Source: Aquibacillus koreensis (GTDB lineage Bacteria; Bacillota; Bacilli; Bacillales; Amphibacillaceae). Taken from it: 64,000 nucleotides of DNA. The DNA is taken from positions 62,001 to 126,000 of the forward strand of contig NZ_JAOALK010000055.1 in the NCBI RefSeq assembly GCF_025154055.1. Direction: 5' to 3'. Under the pieces are notes generated by a model that searched no databases, was not told where the DNA came from, and saw only the letters and a program-made list of their open reading frames with translations. The translations under genes were made by a program, and so were the position numbers. Shown piece after piece: positions 56,435 to 64,000 of the stretch (its first letter is position 1; every line of letters starts with the position of its first letter).

Positions 56435-56938
56435 CTACTTATTTTTTAATAACTTTAGAATTGTGTACCCATCACTTGGAGTGTTTCGATAAGCACCAAA
56501 TATAAAAGGGTATTTTATAGGTAGTATCGTAATAAAAAACTGTACCAGAGACGCGATCATGATTGCGTTTATAATGAAATAGGGTATTTCTGGTAAGTTG
56601 ATATAGCGTAAAAGTAAATAGGATAGAAAGCTAAAAACCAAGGAAGAAATAGGTCCATTTAATAAAATGATATTATTGTCTCTTTTGTAATCTTCGCCGG
56701 TTGTCACACGGTATTGAACAAAACCTATCCAACCACTAAAAGGCTGCATCTTTATTGTTAATCTTCCAATTCTCCAATCAAAACTTTTAGAAGAAGAACC
56801 AAGCCTAATTTCCACAGGGTATTTTGATAAAACTAACGCAGTGAGCCCGTGCCCAAGTTCGTGTATAAATGTGGACAAGGGAAAAATAAAGCCAATAAAT
56901 AATAAAAAAATAACGATAAACTCAAAAAAACTTTCCAT
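56435..56938 (-). CDS. M50-type membrane metallopeptidase-like protein
   Basis: 167-residue membrane protein. The first helix (FEFIVIFLLFIGFIFPLSTFIHELGHGLTAL) carries the zinc motif HELGH near residue 27, as in site-2-protease-type M50 peptidases. A second motif near the C-terminus, NTPSDGYTILKLL, could supply the Asp ligand. Three or four hydrophobic segments are visible. The protein is short compared with classical SpoIVFB or RseP and has no PDZ domain, fitting compact M50 relatives. It is one of three genes of poorly known function between glpD and yvcD. The substrate is unknown, and activity is inferred only from the motif. Confidence 0.75.
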   Translation of the reverse strand: MESFFEFIVIFLLFIGFIFPLSTFIHELGHGLTALVLSKYPVEIRLGSSSKSFDWRIGRLTIKMQPFSGWIGFVQYRVTTGEDYKRDNNIILLNGPISSLVFSFLSYLLLRYINLPEIPYFIINAIMIASLVQFFITILPIKYPFIFGAYRNTPSDGYTILKLLKNK

Positions 56939-57008
56939 TATCTTACCTCCATAAAATATAAGGTTGCGATTAATTTAACATTAATTTCCAATTACGAGTA
57001 GAAGGAAA

Positions 57009-57035
57009 TAAAAAAGATCACCATAAAAGGTGATC
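57009..57035 (-). terminator. Terminator of the papain-like gene
   Basis: GATCACC (57016-57022) pairs with GGTGATC (57029-57035). On the minus strand it is followed by TTTTTTATTTCC. Confidence 0.85.
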
Positions 57036-57069
57036 ATACAATAAAGCTATATAAAATTACTTATTCGAG

Positions 57070-57816
57070 TCATTTCATCTTATCTAACAACAATTTCCTC
57101 GCATGATTTATTTTATCCACTTTATCCATCAAGTAGATTTTCTTAGGTTTGATAAATCCGTCTCTAAAGTAAAATTGACGTTCGTGTTTGTTTTTTAATC
57201 CTAATACTTCTGTGTAAAATTGCTGCATCATGTATTTGCGGAAAGGGAAAGAGTGATATTGTTTAGGTTCATATATATTTTTGGAATATAATTTCGGATA
57301 ACTATATAATTCACCTTGATACACTTGTCGCAATTCCGGGTGCTTACGAAAATCATCTGGTGAAATGAGAGAAGAACGTTGATCAAATAACGGATAACCA
57401 CTTCGCCTCAATACTTCTGCAACAAACTGAGAACAAAAATAAGATGATGGCATCTCAATTGGATGATTAATTGGGATCCCGAGAAGTCCAATATAATTAT
57501 AAAGGTACTTGTTTTCATTTTTTTCAAAAGTAGAGATGATGCGTTCAAGTTTTTGGTAATTTCTCTTAGGTATGTTTAATTCATATATTTCACAGGTGGT
57601 ATTTGGGAACCAGCTAAATGTACCTGTCACAACATTTTCTTTGATAAATCCACCCCAAAAGGGATTCATGGGCTGTCTTCGTGCAAAACTGTATAAATTA
57701 GTTAAACGATCATCAAGTGAGATCGATGCATGATTGTATGGTGCAGAGGTGACCGTTTTAATAGCTCTGTTTGCAAAAGATCCTGTATTCGTTACGACAA
57801 TGTAAACAGACTTCAT
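57070..57816 (-). CDS. Permuted papain-like (YiiX/YaeF-type) hydrolase
   Basis: 248-residue protein that resembles the circularly permuted NlpC/P60-papain group. The putative catalytic His lies early, in APYNHASISLD near residue 28, and the Cys later, in SSYFCSQFVAEVLRRSG near residue 125: the reverse of the usual order. There is no signal peptide, so it may be cytoplasmic. Members are predicted amidases or acyltransferases acting on lipids or peptides. ATG 57816 lies 7 bases after GAGGGTG; TTG 57822 is too close to it. The gene is followed by a terminator. The specific reaction is not known. Confidence 0.7.
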   Translation of the reverse strand: MKSVYIVVTNTGSFANRAIKTVTSAPYNHASISLDDRLTNLYSFARRQPMNPFWGGFIKENVVTGTFSWFPNTTCEIYELNIPKRNYQKLERIISTFEKNENKYLYNYIGLLGIPINHPIEMPSSYFCSQFVAEVLRRSGYPLFDQRSSLISPDDFRKHPELRQVYQGELYSYPKLYSKNIYEPKQYHSFPFRKYMMQQFYTEVLGLKNKHERQFYFRDGFIKPKKIYLMDKVDKINHARKLLLDKMK

Positions 57817-57996
57817 CGTCAAACACCCTCTTTATGTTTTAGTGTTCATGTCTGGTAATAATATACAGTGCTAATAAAAGAATGTCAAAAAAATTGGAAT
57901 TTTTTATACGATTTCTACAATGATACTGAAACCAAAAGTTAAATAGATTAGTATAGATATTATACTATCTTTTGATGTGAGTTGGAGGAAAACTTG

Positions 57997-58806
57997 ATGG
58001 CAAATTTATCGAAACTAATACGATCCGATGCAATTAGTCAGTTAATATCAGGAATAGCGTTGTTATGCGTGGGACTCGTATTATTAGCTTTTGGAGCAAT
58101 TTATACTTTTGAACTTGAACTCTTCATTTTTATACTACCATCTTTTATTGGAGGGTGGATTTTTGTTGTGAATGGGGTTCAGGATTTTGAAATAGCTAAA
58201 AATACAAAACTAAGACTGAAAGATGCGGAAGAAAGTACAACCAAGACAACATGGCCAAGTCGAATGTTTCTTCAATGGAAAATGAATCACTCCTTTCATT
58301 TACTGGATATGAAAGAATTGGAGTATCTATCTTTTATAGAGGCAGAAAAAACAGGTTATGATCGTTTCTTGTCTTTGATCATGGGGTTTACATCTATGCG
58401 CAGTTTTTTGCCCTTAAAACAAAAGCTTGTTGACGATAAAGGAAACACGTTATTTTATATACATAGAAAAGGAACGATCTTGAAATGGCGATCTTATGTG
58501 TATGACTCTAATGGGAAATGTATTGCGATCGTTGAAAAACCAAAGATGAAAAATGATGGAGATCTACAATACTTGGATTCTAGTGGCGTTAGGTGGATTG
58601 CGAATAAAGACGGAATCGGATTCTTTACCGTATCCGATGTTGAGGGAATAAGCAAGGTAGTGATGAAACCAGGAGCTATCCCAGTGGAATCAGAAGAACT
58701 CTCCAAAAGTAATGGTATTTTAATGGAGTGGCATGAGCAAACGGATATCCCTTATTCTTTATTGGTGTTTATTGGATGTATCAGTATTCGATACTTCCAT
58801 GGGTAA
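57997..58806 (+). CDS. Unknown two-helix membrane protein with C-terminal beta domain
   Basis: Unrecognised protein of 269 residues. Two N-terminal membrane helices (LISGIALLCVGLVLLAFGAIYTF; LFIFILPSFIGGWIFVVNGV) precede a soluble region of about 190 residues. Within it, KLVDDKGNTLFYIHRKG followed by YVYDSNGKCIAIVEKP shows two successive similar strands-and-turn units, reminiscent of tubby/LURP-type phospholipid-scramblase-like barrels. That resemblance is only by eye. A last hydrophobic stretch (YSLLVFIGCISIRYF) ends the protein. ATG 57997 follows GGAGG by 8 bases. It is divergent from the papain-like gene, with 180 bases between the start codons. Confidence 0.65.
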   Translation: MANLSKLIRSDAISQLISGIALLCVGLVLLAFGAIYTFELELFIFILPSFIGGWIFVVNGVQDFEIAKNTKLRLKDAEESTTKTTWPSRMFLQWKMNHSFHLLDMKELEYLSFIEAEKTGYDRFLSLIMGFTSMRSFLPLKQKLVDDKGNTLFYIHRKGTILKWRSYVYDSNGKCIAIVEKPKMKNDGDLQYLDSSGVRWIANKDGIGFFTVSDVEGISKVVMKPGAIPVESEELSKSNGILMEWHEQTDIPYSLLVFIGCISIRYFHG

Positions 58807-58912
58807 GAGGAAATCAATTAACTATATAATAATGTATAGAAATATGGTATACTTCTACCGTTATAAAAGCTTTCTTGAGCAGAATACGACAACGTTCATG
58901 TAACGTCATCAA

Positions 58913-58955
58913 GAACAGTAAGCTGTTCAAAAGGTTTAACCCTCCTTTTTGAACA
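58913..58955 (+). promoter_or_regulatory. Overlapping alternative hairpins upstream of yvcD
   Basis: GAACAG (58913-58918) can pair with CTGTTC (58923-58928). The same TGTTC also opens TGTTCAAAAGG (58924-58934), which pairs with CCTTTTTGAACA (58944-58955). The two folds exclude each other. No T-run follows directly, so this may be a decayed terminator or a structured leader. Confidence 0.45.
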
Positions 58956-58980
58956 CACTAGATAAAAAGGGGGAAGACGA

Positions 58981-59985
58981 ATGCCTACAACTGAAGACCT
59001 ACGTAAAGAGGAAAAAATAGATAAAGTCATCCCTTTTATACCAGAGGGCGACTTTTACTTTAGCAAAGGTGTTCAAGCCTTTCATAAAAAGAAATTTGAT
59101 ATCGCGATAAAATGGATAAAAAAGGCTGTAGAAATGTCGCCGAATGAGGCGCTTTACCATTGCCAAATGTCGATTATTTATACCGAAATTGGTGCTTATC
59201 ATCTAGCGAATCAAATCTTAACCAAAGTTCTTTCTGAGTTTGATGATAGTTATATAGATTGCTATTATCTAATTGCCAATAATTATGCACATCTAGGTTT
59301 ATTGCAAGATGCTAAAAAATATACAAAATCTTATTTAGAAAAGTCTCCAGACGGTTATTTCAAGGAAGAAGCAACAAATCTTTTAACCGTTTTAGAATTA
59401 GATGAAGACGATGATTGGCTTTTTGAAGAGGAAGATGAGCTATTAATCTACCAAGAAACAGCCTTTTATCATTTAGAACGTCAAGAATGGGAACAAGCGC
59501 TTATTTTGTTAGAAGAGATGATGACTATTTTTCCAAACCATATCGCCGCAAAGCATGAGTATAGTTATGCTCTGTTTTTCTCAGGGGAAAGAGAAGAGGC
59601 GGTTACCTTAGAAGAACAGTGGCTTAAAGAAGAGCCACAATCGTTGTTTAGTCAAACGAACTTGGCTATCTTTTACTATGAGCAAAAACAAGCGGAACTG
59701 TATCAGAAGCATATTGCATCTATTAAGAATGTGTTTCCAATCCATGAACAACAAAAGCTTCGTGTTGCTACAACACTTGCTCGGACAGGCCTCTATCGGG
59801 AAGCATACGATCGTTTCATGTCTCTCTCAAAATCAGAACTTAAAGGACATGTCTCTTATTATTACTGGTATAGTCTCGCATCGTTTCATGTTGCAAGTGA
59901 AGCAAAGGCTCTTGACCTATGGAAAGAAGGAAGTAAACGTCATAGTATTTTAAAAGAAAAAACTCATCCATGGTTACATGAATAA
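58981..59985 (+). CDS. yvcD: TPR-repeat protein YvcD
   Basis: 334-residue protein made of tetratricopeptide repeats. Clear units are KGVQAFHKKKFDIAIKWIKKAVEMSPNEALYH (residues about 30-60, in segments) and QETAFYHLERQEWEQALILLEEMMTIFPNHIAAKHE (about 160-195). An acidic linker (ELDEDDDWLFEEEDELL) separates the two blocks. It has no signal peptide. The position next to trxB matches B. subtilis yvcD, for which no precise role is known. TPR domains mediate protein binding. A GGGGGA site precedes ATG 58981. Confidence 0.85.
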   Translation: MPTTEDLRKEEKIDKVIPFIPEGDFYFSKGVQAFHKKKFDIAIKWIKKAVEMSPNEALYHCQMSIIYTEIGAYHLANQILTKVLSEFDDSYIDCYYLIANNYAHLGLLQDAKKYTKSYLEKSPDGYFKEEATNLLTVLELDEDDDWLFEEEDELLIYQETAFYHLERQEWEQALILLEEMMTIFPNHIAAKHEYSYALFFSGEREEAVTLEEQWLKEEPQSLFSQTNLAIFYYEQKQAELYQKHIASIKNVFPIHEQQKLRVATTLARTGLYREAYDRFMSLSKSELKGHVSYYYWYSLASFHVASEAKALDLWKEGSKRHSILKEKTHPWLHE

Positions 59986-60077
59986 TGTGTTCATAATATG
60001 CTAAATATATACAAATAATGAGCAGAATAGTAGACCAAATGTTTATTTCATATCATAATATGGATGAAATAGCTTGA

Positions 60078-61043
<966 letters not shown>

Positions 61044-61168
61044 TCTATTGTAATAAAAATTACATGAAACGTAAATGCTTTTTAACCCTGTTGTAACACG
61101 CACGAAATATTTATGGGGTACAATGGTATTAACTAATTGACCCCCTTTTAATAGATAGTTTTTCTAGA

Positions 61169-61199
61169 GCACAGGTAACCGACCTGTGCCATTTTTTTT
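61169..61199 (+). terminator. Terminator 126 bases downstream of trxB
   Basis: GCACAGGT (61169-61176) pairs with ACCTGTGC (61182-61189), followed by a T-run at 61192-61199. It is strong, but unusually far from trxB. Confidence 0.9.
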
Positions 61200-61296
61200 G
61201 CCCTTATTATTATTGTGTTTTATTACGTAATATTCATAAACTACTCAGCAACTTCCTTACGGTCTTTTTTTTGGATGAGTGCTAATGTACCGCTTC

Positions 61297-61408
61297 GTCA
61301 GAATACGTCGCTTTCCGCGGGCACGGCCTCAGCTAACTCAGTCGCACAGTTCGCTCCTGAGTGGATCTTCGGCTCGCGCTGTTCCCGCAGGAGTCTCCGC
61401 ATTCTGAC
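61297..61408 (-). repeat. Compound stem-loop repeat element D
   Basis: An 8-bp perfect outer stem, GTCAGAAT (61297-61304) with ATTCTGAC (61401-61408). On the minus strand it encloses GACTCCTGCGGGAACAGC and GCCCGCGGAAAGCGAC, the family core. It lies opposed to element E, about 170 bases away, just as B faces C. Confidence 0.82.
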
Positions 61409-61583
61409 TACGCTAATTTAGGTTTCCTATCTAATGATTAATTAACAACGGAGTTTTGCAACTGATGAGTAACTATACAAATTTCCGTTAGATTTATGGT
61501 CTGAATATGATCTTCTTAATAGATATTTTTTGTGCTACATCCAAGTTTTATATTGCATTGATAAAGACGCAGTTACTAGCGGA

Positions 61584-61701
61584 ACAAGTGCAATTGGCGA
61601 CACTCCTGCAGGAACAGCACGGGCTGAAGATCCACTCAGAAGTGTACTTCTTCTGAGTTAGCTGAAGCCGTGCCTGCGGAAAGGGAGCCAATTGCACTTG
61701 T
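61584..61701 (+). repeat. Compound stem-loop repeat element E
   Basis: A 15-bp perfect outer stem, ACAAGTGCAATTGGC (61584-61598) with GCCAATTGCACTTGT (61687-61701). Compared with element C, both stem arms differ at matching positions, so pairing is kept. The inner part (GACACTCCTGCAGGAACAGC, an inner CACTCAGAAG hairpin, GTGCCTGCGGAAAG) is very similar to C. D and E fill much of the 61044-61923 gap; no gene is seen there. Confidence 0.85.
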
Positions 61702-61923
61702 GGAGCGGGTGTGATAGTTAAGTTAATGCACAGTATCGATCTACCAAGAAGCTAATAATGTAATTAAAGATTGTTCTCCTTACATACTTTTCCAATTAAT
61801 GAAGAAAGTTACGAATTGGAAATGCTCATATTATTGTTAGTTGTGAAATATTCATTGTATAATAGGAGTAATGGTAAATCATTAGAATGAAAAGAGCTTT
61901 GACATAAAGAAAGAGATGATTAT

Positions 61924-62388
61924 TTGAGACGGGTAACGAATTGTATTTTGAAACATAACAACTCCATATTAATGTTAAAGAAACCTAGACGTGGTTGGTA
62001 CGCAATGCCAGGTGGGAAAATGGAGCTCGGTGAGTCGATCAAAGAATCGGTAGTAAGAGAGTTTAAAGAAGAAACGGGCCTCCAACTAATCAATCCTGAT
62101 TTGAAGGGTGTATTTACATTTATCATTCAAGAAGACGATGCGGTAAAACAAGAGTGGATGATGTTTACTTTTTTATGTGAACATTATGAAGGTAAGCTTG
62201 TTGATTTTTGTAACGAAGGCGAATTGGAATGGGTTCCGATTAGTGAAATACAACAGAAACCCATGGCTGAAGGGGATCGTTCGATTTACGAGTTAATCCT
62301 ATCACATAACGAACTCAACTATGGTACGTTTACTTATACTCCAGATTATCAGTTAATATCAGGTAAGCTTGATCCATCAAGTCGATAA
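61924..62388 (+). CDS. yvcI: NUDIX hydrolase YvcI
   Basis: 154-residue NUDIX protein. The Nudix box GGKMELGESIKESVVREFKEETGL, seen here in two halves (residues about 31-54), matches GX5EX7REUXEE. Flanking sequence (RRVTNCILK; KKPRRGWYAMPGG; GTFTYTPDYQLIS) resembles B. subtilis YvcI. Such enzymes hydrolyse nucleoside diphosphates linked to another moiety, and oxidised or capped nucleotides are possible substrates. The start is TTG 61924; the ATG just upstream is out of frame. It is followed by yvcJ after 15 bases. Confidence 0.9.
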   Translation: MRRVTNCILKHNNSILMLKKPRRGWYAMPGGKMELGESIKESVVREFKEETGLQLINPDLKGVFTFIIQEDDAVKQEWMMFTFLCEHYEGKLVDFCNEGELEWVPISEIQQKPMAEGDRSIYELILSHNELNYGTFTYTPDYQLISGKLDPSSR

Positions 62389-62403
62389 AAGGGGGGCATT
62401 TTC

Positions 62404-63288
62404 ATGGTAAATAAAGAACAAGAAACAAAGTTAGTTATTATTACAGGTATGTCAGGTGCTGGTAAAACGGTAGCTGTACAAAGCTTTGAAGATTTAGGTT
62501 ATTACTGTGTAGATAATTTACCTCCTGCATTACTTCCGAAATTCTTAGAATTAATGCGTGATGCGACGAATAATATCCAAAAAGTAGCACTTGTAATGGA
62601 TTTAAGAGGGCGAGAGTTTTTTGATTCCTTGTTTGAAGCTTTGGACAAGTTAGGCAAAGAAAACTGGCTGGAAGAACATATTTTATTTTTAGATGCTAGA
62701 GATAAAACATTAGTTTCCCGTTACAAGGAAACAAGACGTTCACATCCATTAGCACAAGATGGTTTGCCGTTAGAAGGTATTGAGTTAGAGAGAAACATAC
62801 TTGATGAACTTCGCGGTAGAGCTCAGAATATTATAGATACATCCGATCTGAAACCGAAAGAACTACGAGAAAAGATTGTACAAAAATATGGCGAAGATAA
62901 TCAAGAGATTTTTTCTGTGCATACACTTTCCTTTGGGTTTAAATACGGATTACCAATCGACGCTGATCTCGTTTTTGATGTACGGTTCTTACCGAATCCA
63001 CACTATGTAGAAAACATGCGTCCACTTACCGGTTTAAATAAAGAAGTTTCGTCGTATGTTTTTAAATGGTCAGACACCCAAAAGTTCCTGGAAAAAGTAA
63101 AGGATTTATTACAGTTCATGCTTCCGCAATACAAGCGAGAAGGAAAAAGCCAAATTGTTATTGCGATTGGCTGCACAGGTGGTCAGCATCGCTCGGTTGC
63201 AATTGCAGAACATTTAGCAAATCACTTTTCGACTAATTATGTTACGCATGTAAGTCACCGTGATATTGACAAGAGAAAGGGACATTAA
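62404..63288 (+). CDS. yvcJ: RapZ-type nucleotide-binding protein YvcJ
   Basis: 294-residue P-loop protein. Walker A is GMSGAGKT (residues 15-22). Further conserved parts are [30 protein letters not shown] and the C-terminal [16 protein letters not shown]. The E. coli relative RapZ is an RNA-binding regulator of glmS small RNAs. In B. subtilis YvcJ hydrolyses GTP and influences competence. A strong GGGGGG site precedes ATG 62404. It lies in the conserved yvcI-yvcJ-yvcK cluster, 4 bases before yvcK. Confidence 0.95.
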   Translation: MVNKEQETKLVIITGMSGAGKTVAVQSFEDLGYYCVDNLPPALLPKFLELMRDATNNIQKVALVMDLRGREFFDSLFEALDKLGKENWLEEHILFLDARDKTLVSRYKETRRSHPLAQDGLPLEGIELERNILDELRGRAQNIIDTSDLKPKELREKIVQKYGEDNQEIFSVHTLSFGFKYGLPIDADLVFDVRFLPNPHYVENMRPLTGLNKEVSSYVFKWSDTQKFLEKVKDLLQFMLPQYKREGKSQIVIAIGCTGGQHRSVAIAEHLANHFSTNYVTHVSHRDIDKRKGH

Positions 63289-63292
63289 ACAT

Positions 63293-64000
63293 ATGGTTGT
63301 AGACAAAAAACGAGATGTAGTCGTTTTGGGAGGCGGGACAGGAATGCCCGTCCTCCTTAGAGGACTTAAAAATTATCCGATTGATTTATCTGCTATCGTA
63401 ACAGTTGCAGATGATGGTGGTAGTTCGGGACGATTACGATCTGAAATGGCCATGCCAGCACCAGGAGACATTCGGAATGTCATTGCTGCATTGTCGGATG
63501 TAGAACCAATGTTAATGGACTTATTTCAACACCGATTTACCCAAGGTAATGGTCTATCTGGGCATTCCATGGGTAATCTTTTATTAGCAGCAATGACATC
63601 AGTGACTGGAGATTTTTACAATGGAATAAAAGAAATTTCACGTGTGTTAAATGTGAAAGGAAATATTTATCCAATTGCAAATCAAAATATGTATCTCCAT
63701 GCAGAAATGGAAGATGGACAAATCATTTCTGGAGAGTCCAATATCCCACTTGCAAATAAAAAAATCAAAAGAGTATTTCTAAAGCCTGAACCTGTGTTGC
63801 CGTTACCAGAGGCAATTCAAGCAATAAAAGAAGCGAGATTAGTAGTTATTGCACCAGGTAGTCTCTATACAAGTACACTTCCGAATATGATTGTCCCGCA
63901 GATCGGTGATGCACTTAAGAATACACAAGGGAAAGTTGTCTATGTTTGTAATGTGATGACGCAGCAAGGCGAAACAAATGGCTATTCTGCTGCCGATCAT
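63293..64000 (+). CDS. yvcK: Gluconeogenesis/morphogenesis factor YvcK, 3'-partial
   Basis: The frame from ATG 63293 stays open to the window edge: 236 codons of a protein usually about 315-320 residues long. The start VVDKKRDVVVLGGGTGMPVLLRGL, followed by TVADDGGSSGRLRSE, is the CofD-like nucleotide-sugar-binding signature of YvcK. YvcK binds UDP-sugars and is needed for normal wall synthesis and growth on gluconeogenic carbon sources. GAAAGGGA lies upstream. It is very likely co-transcribed with yvcI and yvcJ, and whiA would be expected next. Confidence 0.95.
   Translation, partial: MVVDKKRDVVVLGGGTGMPVLLRGLKNYPIDLSAIVTVADDGGSSGRLRSEMAMPAPGDIRNVIAALSDVEPMLMDLFQHRFTQGNGLSGHSMGNLLLAAMTSVTGDFYNGIKEISRVLNVKGNIYPIANQNMYLHAEMEDGQIISGESNIPLANKKIKRVFLKPEPVLPLPEAIQAIKEARLVVIAPGSLYTSTLPNMIVPQIGDALKNTQGKVVYVCNVMTQQGETNGYSAADH

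Overview
This window is chromosomal DNA from a low-GC, endospore-forming, flagellated Firmicute. The best fit is Bacillaceae, probably near Oceanobacillus, Virgibacillus or Ornithinibacillus; that genus-level guess is inferred from gene content and order, not from a search. Support comes from a GerA-type germinant receptor operon, a SigD-type flagellar block, bacillithiol synthesis (bshB2), and long stretches collinear with the Bacillus subtilis chromosome: flaG-fliD / fliS-fliT-hpf-secA-prfB-yvjA-ftsEX-ctpB-minJ-uvrBA-yvlBCD-hprK-lgt-yvoD-ppaX-yvoF, then yvcD-trxB-yvcI-yvcJ-yvcK. No rRNA, tRNA, CRISPR array, prophage or transposase gene was seen.

Layout. 1-4.7 kb: a partial HEAT-like gene, a small coiled-coil ORF, a YjfB-family motility protein, flaG, fliD and an unknown zinc-ribbon-like protein behind a SigD-like -10. 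4.8-9.9 kb: a metallophosphoesterase and a leftward gerA-gerB-gerC operon, which separate fliD from fliS. 10-16.7 kb: fliS, fliT, an unknown third gene, hpf behind a SigB promoter, a repeat cluster, a small unknown gene, secA, and prfB with its programmed +1 frameshift. 16.8-25.5 kb: a voltage-gated-type K+ channel between two 21-bp phased repeat arrays, yvjA, ftsE-ftsX, an M23 murein hydrolase/activator, ctpB and minJ. 25.5-32.8 kb: tetR with a divergent ABC exporter, the radical SAM gene yfkAB, the alarmone synthetase relP/ywaC behind an ECF-type promoter, a 52-bp minisatellite and a lipid kinase. 32.8-39.7 kb: a SNF2 helicase, prfC, a CBO0543-type membrane protein and a His-rich lipoprotein. 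39.8-52.3 kb: SOS-regulated uvrBA, yojF and bshB2, yvlBCD, hprK-lgt-yvoD-ppaX-yvoF. 53-58.8 kb: glpK-glpD and three poorly known genes. 59-64 kb: yvcD, trxB, yvcI, yvcJ and the 5' part of yvcK.

The genes are mostly core cell biology: flagellar filament capping and export chaperones, Sec export, translation termination, cell division and wall remodelling, nucleotide excision repair, HPr-based catabolite control, lipoprotein modification and glycerol catabolism. The unusual content lies between genes. Several families of dispersed repeats occur: a six-copy 21-bp inverted motif, three arrays with 20-21-bp phasing, a 52-bp minisatellite, and large compound stem-loop elements whose outer stems differ in sequence but stay perfectly paired. 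The compound elements sit at gene junctions, including between yojF and bshB2. Control sites read directly from sequence include SigD, SigB and ECF promoters, a LexA box, a cre-like site and many intrinsic terminators.
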